Shown: positions 51,201 through 63,726, numbered from the stretch's first letter. The stretch: DNA of 64,000 nt from Acanthaster planci (GCF_001949145.1 NW_019091516.1:295196-359195), one strand, 5' to 3'. The notes: generated by a model from the sequence alone, not told the origin. A program made the numbers and translations.

Positions 51201-54200
51201 GTTCATGGTGTACCAGCAAAAGATCACTTCCCTATTGCTTGGTACTAAAATGAGAAGGCACTTTAAACTCCCCCTCCAACAGGTGCTTCAGTCTGATTGA
51301 CAACAGCAGCATGGAACACACCAGGTCACAGGACAGCCTGAATCCCAATAGGGCCAACCAGCAGGAGAGCTTGGTGGATGTAGGTCTGACGTCCACCTTC
51401 AGCACCATTGTGACACAGAGCTCACCTCAGTTGTACAAGGTGAATGGTGGGAATGGGGTGGTTGTGTGTATTTACAGGTAGGACAGGAATGAGGTACCCT
51501 ACTGAAGTGAAACAAAGTACCTTGGTACCCATAAAAGAAACCTAATCCAAAATCCCCCCCCCCAAAAAAAGGCATATGTGGTCTTACCCAAAGCTCTCAT
51601 CAACTGTCTTTGCATATGAAAACCAGTTTCAGCATTCCCACATAGCCTGTTTTTTATTTTGAAAATTCACAACGAAAACCTTTTGAAACTTTTTTTTTCA
51701 TTGTCAAACAAGTTTCTGAGTAATTTTTGATTATAGGATTATAGGTACCTGGTCCCATAATTCGGAACTGGTTCCTGACTTCAGGGTTGGTGATGTGGGT
51801 GCCTGTGGTTCTGATGCCAGCTCCAGCATAGGGTCTTGTCAGTGTGGTAGTTGAGTCGGTCACGTCCTTGCAAGTCCACCACAAGTCCACCACAAGTCTT
51901 GTGAAGATATGAGCTGTTCAAATATTCTTCGACAATAAAATTCCTTTGTCTTTGTTCACTCTTTTAAGTGTGACCAGTCTTCTGAAAGGACTGTTTACTG
52001 GGCTAGTGGAAAGACTTGGGAGGGATTTGACAACACATGGAGTCCCCCTGGTTGTGAAAATGAAGCAGTTCACTGTTCAGGGCTCTTCCGAGTCACATTC
52101 AGGTTATTCAGTGAATTATCTTTCTTGCACAGTTGCAGAAGCAAGGGCAAAAGCATTGTACATCCCAGGCCCCAAATGTATAGAGTTCTCAAAGTCTAAG
52201 TCAGGAACTTGATACGAAACTTGATATGAAAGAATGAAAAGCAGTAGTCACCACTTGGCATTGTTAAATGCCCATTTAGGATCGCAGGGTTTTTTATTGC
52301 ATAGTACTGTGTGGTTTTCATACAGGTTGCCCTGGATAAGCTGTTTTCCTTCGTAGCAAACAAAGTGCTGGAGACCAAAGTAGCTGGCAAGATGGTGGCT
52401 CATATGTGTCGGTCAGCAGCAAAGGTAAGCTGGTCATGGGCCTGTGAGTTAGTTGCTGAGTAACACCCGATTCAGACAGGTGGGAGAGGCGTTTTGACCC
52501 AAATAGAATTTAAGAGCGACCCGGGTCGACCCAATTAACTTTTGGTTTCAGACAGACGAACTTAATATGTACATTTGCATTGGGTTTAGCCCACAAAAAG
52601 AGAGACATCTGAAACCAAGTCGCTCTGGTGTCATTCCGAGTGCCTCCAAGTGTCGATCTTTCACCTGCTAGCACACCTGGTCGCTCCTAATTTTTCAGAT
52701 GTCGCACTTTTACCATACTTAATTCAAAATTTGTTTTAATTTGTTTTGGCGTGACTCTGGAGCACCTGTCTGAAATGGGTGTTGGGCACAGATTTGAAAT
52801 TCAAATCACAGTTGACTAATGGACACATTGAGGTTTTCTCCATCTTTTTATTATTTCATGGTATTAATGTAAATTTCCCAGAGTCATATAGTTCACATGT
52901 CTTGTACTTTTTCCTTCTCGTATCATTTCTCAGGCCAATGCTAAAATGGCTCTGCATAAGTTCATCCCTCACTGCAGTGGTATCATCCTCAATCTGACAG
53001 CCTCTGAGGACGTCCAGTTGGAAGAACATCTAGATGGAGAACTCCTCTTCAATCTCCAGATTTTATCCGAGGTAAATATTAAACAATGCCCTCAACAGTT
53101 GTTCTTCTAGGCCAGCCAGGGCACTGCTCTTTCAAATTGGCCCCCGAGTTTGAGCCCACTTTTGTACCCCTCACCCCCGCTGTCATGCAGATTGTCCAGT
53201 GTCCCAGCCAGGAGCTTCTTGAGCACCAGTCTACTTGGTTGACGTCCTGCAATCCACCCTCCATCTAACCTGCAAGGAGGGTTATGGGTTCGCCTGTACC
53301 CTCTTGAAACACACCCTCAAGGCCTGCTGTACGATCTACCCGATGGAGCACTGCAGTGTACCTGGAGGACTAGACAGACCACTCAATGAGTACCTGCCAA
53401 TTAGGGTAGGAAGGTCTCTAATGTTTTTTTTTTCTCTCTAAAAGTGTGTTCTAATCAGAGACATTATTAAATCATTGTCAGTCATCACTAGCCGATCTCA
53501 AATCAGTCACAAGTTGTCAAGTAGGGAAGTTGTTTTGCTGGTATACTGTGGAATATATCTCATTTGTGAACACGTAATGGCTCTTAAAGGTCTAGCGAAG
53601 GTAGAATGCTAGAAAAATGTAATTGAGCCATCCCGACCGCTTCTGTAGTTATGTTACAGTGTTCTCCGTTACTTGCTCTGCTTGGATTAGCTGATAATCA
53701 TATTTTCGTTCTCGCTATTCAGGACTGGGGTACGTCTACCAGCATCGACAACCTGGACATAAAGTGGCATCTACCGACCGAGAGGAGTGTCACAGCCCTC
53801 AAAGACCTGATGAAGATGTTCTTCAATCCGGAGATTTCCAAGATTCAGGATTTCATCAAGGGGCAAGAGCTTTCCAGGTAGATGAGGCTCAGCTGACTTT
53901 GTTGGTATCGGGAATCAGATTGTTCGTTTCTCAGTCAGCGCTGCAGTGGCTGCACAGAATTCTTTTTTTATTTTCTCCACACCAGCCAGCCTGGCATTCC
54001 CTTGTAGAACAAACCAAGCAGGCTTCATCCAATATCGAGAGAACCAGCTCCAAGAACCAGTTGTAAACTCGGCCAAGGCATTTCAAGGGGCATACCTTCA
54101 ATCTATTAATATGGATGTTTCACCTTGCAAACTTCCATCCGCATTGTGTGTCTGAAGTTGGAATGGGACTCCAGAATCCTGTTGTATAAACCACATCTTT

Positions 54201-57200
54201 CTCATCCTACTTTTCCTTTGGAATTAAAAATCACTTCCCATATTTCTTTACCTACCAATCCTGTTACAGTGCACCAAAGTGGTACCCAATAACAGCTATC
54301 TGCTTGCAATCTTTCAATTCAAACTATAATATTAAATGACTGGATTTTCAACTCCCTCCACTCATTTCCAACCACCAACAAAGCTTTTTATGTATTATAC
54401 CACGATGGACAGAAAGTTGGAACGGTCAATTTAATCATCACCTTTATCTTATTACAGGGAGCAACTTCTTCAGAGCCTTACCATAGTTCATGAGACCCTC
54501 GTGGGTGCTGGCTTTGTGATACCCAGGTGGAATAAACCTGTTGTACCTAATTTGTAAGTGTACCTTGAGAAGTAGGCAATGCGGATTTTGTTCCTGAATA
54601 CAGTCACCTGAGAAAATTCTATAAATCACTCCTGACACCCACAGAGATTGACGTTACTTGTTTGAAACACCGGATTTGGGAATTTCTTGGCCACACAGAA
54701 TCGACACTATCAATGAAGAGAGAGGCCCCTTCTTAATGCAAGTTGGCATCTCAGAGTTCAGTTCAGCCTTCGCCGGTATGCGGGAAGAGCTGATCCTTGT
54801 CGTACACGATCTGATGAACCACATGCTGGCAACTGGGGAAGATGACACCAAAGCTTTGCGGCTTGTGTGCAAGGTAAGATGGATAGAATAGGAGGATAGG
54901 GAAAGGTTGCAGTGAGCAAAGAGAGGGGCCTTTGATGCCTTCATGCCTGAGGACGTGTAAACCTGTTATGATTATCAATGACAGTTTTGCTGTGAACATG
55001 TCTGAACAACTGCTATTCACAATAGTGGACAATACTCACACGTTCAAACTTCAGAAGGTCGTACTGGTTTGTATACAGAGAGAGAGAGTCTAACTAGTCT
55101 ATGGAGGCTGACCATGTGGTCCTCTGATTGGCTGATGGGCCATGGCCAGTCAGTATCTCAAATCCCAGATGTTTCAGGCCCATGATCATAATATTTTAAT
55201 GACTCTGCTAGATTTTTCTTCTTAGTGAAATAATGGGGCATCATAGTGTGTTCATGCAACAAAGTTCATTATTTGAAATTTATTCAGATTATCAAAGCCC
55301 AAAATAAATCAAAATTACCTATGTTAAGTTGCATTGTCCTGTAATACAAGTTTGACCTAAAATTTACCGAGCTTCCACAAACTTCTGTTTGAAGTTTTCT
55401 CAAAACTAATCAGAGCTGAGATGTGCATATACTCTGACAGGGCAAGCTAATAACACATTTATCTCAAAGATTTGATCACTGCATGTACCCATTCAAGGTA
55501 AGGATTGGCACTGGACACTATGGCATACAAGTCAATGTTTCTGACTTGAAGCATTCCCATGTAAGTGATAGTGACATAGTGGGCCATTAGCTACTTGTAC
55601 ACGGATATTGTTTTGTCATCAGGTTAACTGACGATGCACCCTCGATCAATAAGAGCTCAGCCGGCGGTTTGACTCATCTCACTTTCTTCACTTTCTCCTC
55701 TGTTTTCAGATCCAGCATGCCTTGCTGTGGTACACGGGAGCTCTCAAGCAGCGATTTGATACTCGCATGAAAAGTTGGAAGATGATCAGGAAAGCCATCG
55801 GGGACAAAGTGAGTCAGTGAGAGTACACTGAAAAATAAAGGGTTTCACCGTAAGTTTGTGAATTCCAAATAAAATTTGCAGCTGGCGGTGGATTCCGTGT
55901 ATATTGGAAAGTATGGTGTAAAATTCATTGACACACTATGGCGCTGTTGAGCCATGTTGAGGACTGCTTCAGTAATAGACCTTTTCACCCATGTGACTAA
56001 ATGTAAACCATACCACCACATGTGGACCGCCTTGGCCACGGTGATCACATGTGTACCTATGGGCAACCACATGCAAGCACACGTGCGAACGCTGCATGCT
56101 TGACTAGTTTATCTTGAATAGGTAGATTACCATCACAGCGCTATGCATCATTACCATCACAACACATCATAGGCCCAGCACGATCGTGACATCACAGGAA
56201 AAAGGTCTATAGAGATGGGCTTGAGGTATTCCACATAGAATAGCACGGGTAGTTCTTGAAAGGGAAGAATTGTGTCGGATGCTCTTGTGACCAAATTCCC
56301 AGTGCTCCCTTTGAGTCCCAGATATTTGCTCACATTCAGACAAAATTGGCCGTATGTACTTCAGGCCGTGTGTATGTGGGCAGGGTTCATGTATGCAGTG
56401 TGTCCCACGCACAGGATTTCTTCTCGATAGTCCCATCTACTTTTCCTCCATGGAGTCTACAGTTGGGACAACTCTTTAGCTCACTGTTTGAGCACCTCAG
56501 AGTCCATGCGTTTTCTGGTGACTCACTGAGCTTTGCGTCCTTCCCACAGCTTCATGGCAAGAACCGTTTGATACGTGCCCTCCTGATTGACCGGGTTCAG
56601 ATACAGCACGACCAGCGAATACTGCATCAAGTGAAGTATGTCACCTACTCCGACGTGGACCGAATGGTCCTCCACGACCTAACTACGCTGTCCATGAGCA
56701 GATACAGTGAGGTAGGCCTAAGAGTGTCACTCCGAGGGAGATAATGTGTTATTCCCATTATAAGCATGAGATAAAGTAAACTTATTACACTACTGTAACA
56801 ACAACTTTAGGCCAAGCACACATTTTCAAATGCATTCACTTTATATGGGATAAGTACTCAGAGGCTGTCATAAAACCAACGAGTCTGTCAAGTTCAATTA
56901 AAACAATATCTATGTTTGACAAGACAAAGTCATCATGGAGGCTTTATGAGAATGTCTAGCATTGCTTAATATTCAGGAATAATAGGTCATGGCAATTAAC
57001 AAAAAAGGTCACGTACATGCCTTGAGGACCAACCCCTTTTGCTTAGGATCAGACTTGGTATGACAGTAAGCATTGTTGTAAGTATAGCGTAATAGTCTAT
57101 AGCATTACAGGTTTTTGTACTCGCTCTTGTGGTCTAGGTCCGTAAGGCTGCTCAGAATATCCTGTTTGAGAGCATAGATCACCTTACATACAGCCGCTAT

Positions 57201-60200
57201 GACATCATTCCCAAAGTTCTAGAAAAGCTTCGGGAAGATGAAAGCATCTCCCACCACACCTTCAAGGTGAGTTCACATTTTGTATTCAGACTGCCCTCTG
57301 ACAGAACTCCCTGCCTCTTTGGCAGTAATAATAGTAATAATAAGAGATATTTATAAATCACACAGATCCATCAATACTGGTGCTCAAGGCACTTCACGAT
57401 TATTTTCCCTATACACTGGGCCCATGTTTCTAAAACCATCTGCTTGATGCCGTCATTTCAGGTGCAAATGGCTAATAAAAACCGAGTAACTGTCTGCCTG
57501 GGTGGGGATCCCCCACTACTCCTGGATGGAGAGAGTGAACGTGGAAGTAGAGTGACTTACCTAATGGTAGATTGATTGCCCATAGCTGGATTCGAAACCC
57601 AAAACTCTATGATTTGGAGTTAAAAGTCTGATCACAGGGCCACTTGGTTAAGAGGTACAGGGAAAAAGAAGTGTCAGAAAACAAGCAGTTGCTGAGGAGT
57701 GTCCGTTCAGCCTGTCCTTCTTTGTCCCTCCCGTTTCTTTTTTTTTTACCTGCTCCCTCTTTAGGGTGCTCTGTACATTCTTCAGGCCGGGGGGATGGGC
57801 ACGCTAGCCTGCGTCCACGACTGGGAACTGATGCAGAAATGCTGGACGGCCCTGGTCAAGGCCGGTCACTCAGAGAAGCTGTCCATTATGAAAGTGATTG
57901 ATGGGATAACGGCAAAGATACACAGGATCTATGATACGCTGGCCATCAGTATCCAGGTAAGCTGAACGCTAGTTGATAACGCTAGTAGAGAAGTCTTTAA
58001 AAGGAAGTGATAGAACTCTCTTTCCAGGAAGAAGATCTCTGGCAAAATAGGCCTTTGTGTTTGGCAAAGAGCTCCTTAACCACTTGCCTCTGGGGTTCCC
58101 AGTACCAGGTACCTCGGGTTTTTTATGCATAGCTGGGGTGCTCAAAATCGGACAAAGGAGCTGGGCCTTGTAGCGAAAGACTGTAGTCGGAACAAAAAAC
58201 CGAGCTGCTAGGAATTGCCATCACTTTTCAGCTGATACTAGCAATGTAATCCGTCATTGTTTTAAAACAGTATACCAGTGTTTGCAGCATTTAGCACCCG
58301 CGGATTATCAGTGGGGACAAAAGTGCTCCGGCACTCCAGCAATGAGCGATACAGTACCGCTGCAGGCTAATCTGGCCGCATTTGAAAAGACACCACTCTC
58401 AGTCAGCAATGCACTTGGCCAATGTCGGGAACATAGGAAATTATGCAACACCGCACAATCTCTTTACTGGGCAGCAGGCCTGACTGCAATACTTGGGCGT
58501 CAATGGAGATTTCCTGTCAGATCAGAGTAGCCACTAGACAGTCATTCGTGTGGGTGTAAACATCCAGTAAAGGAAGTTGTGAATTTTTGAAGAATGTTGA
58601 AAATGGAAAATCTTGAAACCTCCAGGAACTCATCCCACAAATTCCACCCAGTAGGAAGTGGTTAAGCAAGGCAAAAGTCTGGAGAAGAACCACATAAACA
58701 CATAATTATAAGTAAAAATTATAAAGTGCCTTCCATCTTTAAAAAAGGCCTTTAATCACTGTACATCAAAAGGAAGCTCATCATATCTAAGAAATTGAAC
58801 AGTTCATACAAATTATAAAATTGTTAAATTGTTCAAAATAGTCATATTTAAGAAAAAAATAATCTAATTACAATTCAGTTGCTCATGGTAAAAAGTAGCC
58901 ACTTAAAAGGACCAAAGTGTCCGTCAAAAGTTCTTTGATTTTTTCTGTTTGGTCTACATTGGGGGCACCATGTGGTTCCATCATTGAGCCACTTTCTAAT
59001 ATTTCAGAATTTTCAAGACCGTTCAGGAACAAAGCAGGCATGTGAATGTGTCTACATAAGGCCGCATTGATAGGGCAAACCTCACAAGGGTATCCAAAAG
59101 ACTAGGGATCAACCAATGATGATCAGCTTGGACATTGGATCGGGCCGATGTTTGGCAATATCGACAAACCATCGGATCGGCAAAAGTTAACCTTCCTTGC
59201 CGATATGAGCACTGATGTTAACTTGAAGAAAGTTTTGGCAAACAAAAATCTCATATCTTTTACTTGAGCATGAAAACAAACTGTGGTTTTTTTTCATTTG
59301 GTGTTATAAATGAACAGTTACACCATGGTTAAACCCACGTAAAGTATCTCCGAAAATTACACCGATGTGATCCATGCGGCAACAACTCATTGCACGGACC
59401 GGGGCCCCAAGGAGCAGTACGCATGTACTGTTTTCATTGACAGCCATTAAAACAGCCAGGGAACTACACCATGTATGGCACCACGCACAAGTTGCTGTGT
59501 GACCGGTCTGAAGGTAGCCTACGATTTAGGCTTTATTCCAGGCACGCGTGGCTACCTGAACACACGACACGCACCTCTGCCTTTGGCATGCATGACGAAG
59601 AGACCAACACAATGGTGCAGCAGTGCCATGCGTGTCTTGACTAAAGGCTACCATGATTCAGCCCGAAGTGCTGTGTCTATGTACATGTGCTGTTTAGCAC
59701 TGCGTGGGTTTGGACGATTGGTATCGTGGAGGCAGCGATTGATGTACACAATTTACACGATTTATTCTCTCAACAGTGACAGTGAAGGCAAAACCTAATC
59801 CTATTACCAGTAATGTAACAGACATTGTAAGGGAGTACACTGGTTTTGTGTTGTTAGTAGGCCTACATCCTGTTAAGGTTACGTTTTGTCAGTAAAAACA
59901 TTGGATCAGATCGGATGTTGGCCAATGTTCCATTTAAACATCAGACGTTGCATCGGCACTTAAAACCTACATCAGTTGATCCCTACAAATGACCTCAGGT
60001 GCACTGCATTTTGGACATTCTCTGGCTCATTATTTACAAGCATACCCTCTGAAGGACACACCAGCTGAACCTACATTAATTGAAAGTGCAGTTTCTGTGG
60101 CTGAAGTTCCAGATTCCATGCACCTGTTCAGCCATGGGCCTGCACAATACCAATAGCTTTGTATCCTGAAGGTGATATGCACCTTGTCATTCCATTCCCA

Positions 60201-63200
60201 CTGCAGGTGCCTCAAGGTTGCATAGACGTGGCTGGCCAGCTGCTCAGGTCTGGCAGCCCCTCAGCAGTAGTTTCAGCACCCACCTCCGAAGAAATGGAAC
60301 AGGCCATTGTCAGGCTGAAGAACAAGAGTGAAAAGAACCTGAGGTGTGTTCGGGTTTCATGCTGCCTAAATCAGCTGCATTTGCCAGGTTTTTGATAAGA
60401 AGAATCTTAAGAGTATGATCATGGTCATGTGTACTGTATTCTCCTCCCAGCACCATATCAGAGATGGAGGGGGGGGGTGCATTCAATAGAGCATATCATT
60501 TCCACCTACCTTTCTGCTTTGAAAGTAAAGACGGATTAACTAATAGACCTGTTTCCTAGGATGTCACAGTCATGCTGGACTGCAATCACCGTGGCCAAGG
60601 CGGTCCACACGTGGTGGTGGTGGTGGTCACATTTAACACAATCGAGTCACATGGGTGAAAAAGGTGTATTCTGGCGCAGGTATTTCACTATTGAGGGCTA
60701 CCTCTGGGCGTGCAGCATATACCTTCCAATCCTGCTGCTGGGTATCCTACCAACACAGTGTGATTGCACGTTCTAGTTGTGTGGAATATATCAGAGTATT
60801 AAGCTGGGCTTGGTCCACTTGGTACTGAAAGGATTAGTAGCTGTTTCAAATGCGCAAAGCATGACAATCAAACTGAGCCTTAACATTTATTTCTTGTAAA
60901 AATTAACCAGGATTTTGGCATCTGGTTTGGCCCAAATATCACACTTTGTGTGATAGTTCATTAACATTTCAGCAAAACAAAATCAATTTGAACTTATTGT
61001 GGAACATTATAACATTATTGGAATTATTCATTCTTAAGTCGGTTTTATTCTGTTGTTTTTTTCCTCCTCTAATTTACAGCATCTACACCAACATGGTCAC
61101 GTCCTTAGCTGAGCTGGTTGAACAAGGAAACCTGTAAGAACAACGGAAGAATCTGTTTGATGATTGTAACCGAAAACAGTTTAAGGGTGATATGGTTACT
61201 GCGCAGTAGTTTAGTATTCTCTTGAGAGGAGACTAGGATGTTATTCTCTTGAGAAGAGACTACGATGTTGGCTAGACCACTAAACCAGTCCATTGAGTTC
61301 ATTGTGCATCTCGTGATAAATTCGACCTGTAGATACCTATCTCCTTGTCAATCTTCTGTACAATTTATCACCTGCCTAATATTGAGAAAACCCCAGTGCT
61401 AGAGTGTCCAGAGTCCATCAACAAGTTAGATGGAGATTCATCTCTGTTGTAATAAACCTTTTCCTAATGTTTTCCTAATGATTTGTTTTTTAGATATCCA
61501 ACAGTTACACCCAATTTCTAACTTTTGCCTGCAGAGTTTCCAGTGGCTGTGAGTCGCCCTGCTGTCAGGATCCAGTGAAAGTAATGCTTGGAAACATTTT
61601 TATTCCATCCTTTACAGACGCTGGAAATTTTCCCAGATGGCCACCGGGATGCTGAAACTTCTGGTGAGGCCGGATGCCCCTCCTCCAGTACCCATGGTCC
61701 GCTTGTTCACAAACTTCCTTGTTGATGATACGCTAGCAGTTCGCAAGGTGCGTAGGTAATGGACTTTGGTCAACCGGGGCACCCATTTCACGCTGCTGGT
61801 AACAACAGAGGGGCCTCTGAAGTAACTTCAGCCGTGTTTTAAAATTGTTGCCAGCAAAAGAGATGGGCATACCTCAGTGTTTAGAACTGTTCATTTTGTT
61901 GCTAATCTCAATTTGCCGTTTTGTTACAAATCAAAACAAAATCATGTATTGCCATGTAAGTATGTTGAAATTGTTGCAACAATGAACAAATATACTGGAT
62001 GTCCAAGTAGAATGCCCTTTGAAATACTGAATTTGAATCGTGAAAGTGCATTATCGAGTTTATGCAAATTGAAAACTTGAGTGTTTCCCACGTAAGGCAT
62101 TTTTATTTTATTTTTTCAGTTTTGATATGAAACCACCTTTTTCTGGCACAGATTTGTTACTGCGTTAAAGAAAAAGCTATAAAAAGCATCTAAGAGGAGG
62201 AATTTAAAAATGAGGCTGGAATTCTTACATCCTTAAATTTTTTTATTTTGGTACATTTGCTTATATCATTATGTTCTATACACATTCTTTTCCTCTATTT
62301 GTTTGACATACTAAAAATTATAAAACTTTTAAAAGAAAGGGGTTTAAGTTACTTGAGGTGAATATGGAAATTGACTTTGAACGATCATCATGCAGGTGGC
62401 AATTGCTGCCCTGGGGGCAATCCTGAAGGTGCTGAAGCGGCCCCACAAGACGGTGCCTCTTGACCCCTGTGCCGTCTCAGGCACTACCCCACCCCTGGGG
62501 ATAGCCCCCGGGATCAGGCCAGACAACCAGTGGCACTTCTACGATTCATCCCGACTGCCCAAGACAGAGGCGGAGTGGGACGCTTGCGCCTTTGTGGAGA
62601 AGACTCATTGGGGTTACTACACATGGCCAAAGTAAGCATGCTTGCTAGGGTCATCTTGGTCGTTATTGCATCATCGTCTCACGCAGATCCAAATCGCAAT
62701 CAGTGATCTGCGGTTGGTTCACTGACACCAGAACCTGCCTAATGGATGGAGCCAACTGGCGTTGGGATCACTGAGCAAGATCCACATCCAAGTGAAGCAA
62801 ACAGACCGTGAATAGACCTTACTCACAAGGAGGCCTTTGTTGATCATGCTCCCTGAATCTTGCTTCTATCCAATCCGTCAAAGGGATGGTGCCTACTATC
62901 GTGGGTTCCATGCCTTACTTCCATTTGTTTTAATCAATTATATATCTTACATTATTCATCATCGTAAAGGAAATTGGGCTGTAATGAACTTTTCTTGTGG
63001 CTTTCATTTTTAGTCCTATGATTCCCCCCCCCCCCAAGGTTAACCTTGCTTTCAATTCAATATGTCCGGCTCGTGAATAAGGTAAAATATCATTACTCCT
63101 AGCCTTGTTCATTTGTCTTGTTTGGACAAGGAAGGAGACGTTTCGTTGAGATGGAATAAGTGACAAAATTTGGAGGGGGGATTATTGCAAAAATCCTCTC

Positions 63201-63726
63201 AGACTAGAAGTATTTCAACGATGAAGAGACATGAGGGTGGGAAAAACATTCAATTTGACGCAGGGAGTACACATGTTGACAGTGTCTGTCAAGGCAAATT
63301 GAATTGGTCCTGCTTGCTCAGCCTGTCCCATCATTAAATGCATATGAACAGGTGCATTCATGCAAGGTGCCCCCCCCCCCGGGACATTGTCCCCACGTAA
63401 AAATATCCCCTATCTAAACTGGGCAGATTGTGTTGATAACTAGCCTTTGTTGACGGACAAAGGAATGAAAAAAGTTACTGAAACTGATTCATGTATGTTG
63501 CTGCTGTGCCTCTAGCAAGTGTCATGGATTCCCATTGATTATGATTTCAGGAAACTTCATCCCCTCCTTTTCAGATCAACCAGTAGAGTAGCATTTCCTG
63601 AGTGCTGTTCAGCTTTTGTGAGATATGTGAATAACTTGTTGTTCCTTTGCCTGAAGGAACATGTTGCAATATGCTCCTTACAGCGAGCAACCCAAGCTGG
63701 ACAGGTCAAGAGAAGAATTATCAGAG
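41816..63726 (+). CDS. PSME4: Proteasome activator subunit 4 (PA200/Blm10), 3'-partial
   Basis: I traced 29 exons covering 1286 codons (one base missing in exon 17), ending at a GTTAGT donor; the remaining third lies beyond the right edge (human protein 1843 residues). Colinear similarity to human PA200 runs throughout, for example [38 protein letters not shown]-type [41 protein letters not shown] and [17 protein letters not shown]200 is a large HEAT-repeat solenoid that caps the 20S proteasome in the nucleus and promotes ATP-independent degradation, including of acetylated histones in spermatogenesis and DNA repair. The bromodomain-like segment and the C-terminal gate-opening motif belong to the missing part. 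I chose ATG 41816 because the sequence after it aligns with the human start region. All junctions are GT-AG. Confidence 0.95.
45086..45114 (+). repeat. TACATG-type simple repeat
   Basis: A short run of TACATG units. Similar tracts occur at about 29361-29388, 31364-31379 and 42183-42206. It lies in PSME4 intron 2. Confidence 0.6.
48593..53071 (+). CDS. PSME4: PSME4 exons 9-16
   Basis: Exons: 48593-48682, 49150-49208, 49369-49575, 50203-50389, 50860-51014, 51283-51439, 52326-52424 and 52934-53071. They encode segments such as [80 protein letters not shown] and [11 protein letters not shown], all colinear with human PA200. Donor phases are 0,2,2,0,2,0,0,0. A 322-bp MITE sits in intron 15. Confidence 0.9.
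52462..52783. mobile_element. MITE with 21-bp terminal inverted repeats
   Basis: The left end AACACCCGATTCAGACAGGTG (52462-52482) and the right end (52763-52783, inverted) match at 19 of 21 positions. The element is 322 bp, has no transposase frame, and lies in PSME4 intron 15. A related fragment is at 7128-7222. I see no clear target-site duplication. Confidence 0.75.
53191..53405 (+). CDS. PSME4: PSME4 exon 17, with one-base deletion
   Basis: Exons 16 and 18 both meet this exon in phase 0, so its length should be a multiple of three, but it is 215 nt. The first 14 codons (53191-53232, [14 protein letters not shown]) are in frame with exon 16. From 53235 on, the conserved [17 protein letters not shown] continues in another frame to the donor. 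Two bases (AC, 53233-53234) stand where a codon is expected, so one base is missing. Read as given, a TAA follows at 53266-53268. No alternative acceptor restores phase. Possible causes are a sequencing or assembly error, a real allele, or decay. The surrounding 28 intact exons favour error or a recent mutation. Confidence 0.88.
53723..63726 (+). CDS. PSME4: PSME4 exons 18-29
   Basis: Exons: 53723-53877, 54458-54553, 54699-54873, 55710-55808, 56550-56711, 57138-57266, 57765-57956, 60207-60343, 61080-61133, 61618-61747, 62396-62631 and 63657-63726. They encode [68 protein letters not shown] and CFVEKTHW-type [15 protein letters not shown]. All phases agree. The least conserved part is the linker-like exon 25 ([15 protein letters not shown]), which matches a variable loop in human PA200. 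The last exon ends SREELSE and the gene continues beyond the window. Confidence 0.9.
55975..56210. mobile_element. MITE family copy A (ATAGACCTTTT ends)
   Basis: Ends read ATAGACCTTTTCACCCATGT on the left and, inverted, ATAGACCTTTTTCCTGTG on the right. The inner motif GCCTTGGCCACGGTGATCA is shared, inverted, with the copy at 60542-60670. About 236 bp, in PSME4 intron 21. Confidence 0.7.
57322..57652 (-). mobile_element. tRNA-derived SINE
   Basis: Read on the minus strand, the 5' end is tRNA-like: GTGGCCCTGTGATCAGACTT, then a B-box-like GGGTTTCGAATCC. The 3' end reads GTGATTTATAAATATCTC followed by a TTATTATTACTATTATTA tail, the kind of 3' end that SINEs share with CR1/L2-type LINEs. It lies in PSME4 intron 23, opposite to the gene. 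Confidence 0.65.
59103..59985. mobile_element. hAT-like nonautonomous transposon with 8-bp TSD
   Basis: The ends TAGGGATCAACCAATG and (inverted) TAGGGATCAACTGATG differ at two of 16 positions. They are flanked by CAAAAGAC (59095-59102) and CAAATGAC (59986-59993), an 8-bp duplication with one mismatch. TAGGG-type termini and 8-bp duplications are typical of hAT elements. The 883-bp interior has no transposase-like frame. It lies in PSME4 intron 24. Confidence 0.8.
60542..60670. mobile_element. MITE family copy B, inverted relative to copy A
   Basis: Starts AATAGACCTGTTTCCTAGGA, contains ATCACCGTGGCCAAGGCGGT and ends near CACATGGGTGAAAAAGG. It aligns with the reverse complement of 55975-56210 but lacks about 107 bp of the middle. 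In PSME4 intron 25. Confidence 0.7.

Noticed and set aside
53222-53230. Alternative acceptor within PSME4 exon 17 that might rescue the frame
   Set aside because: The AG dinucleotides at 53222-53223 and 53228-53229 do not give phase 0 into the LVDVLQ frame, and would delete conserved-length sequence.
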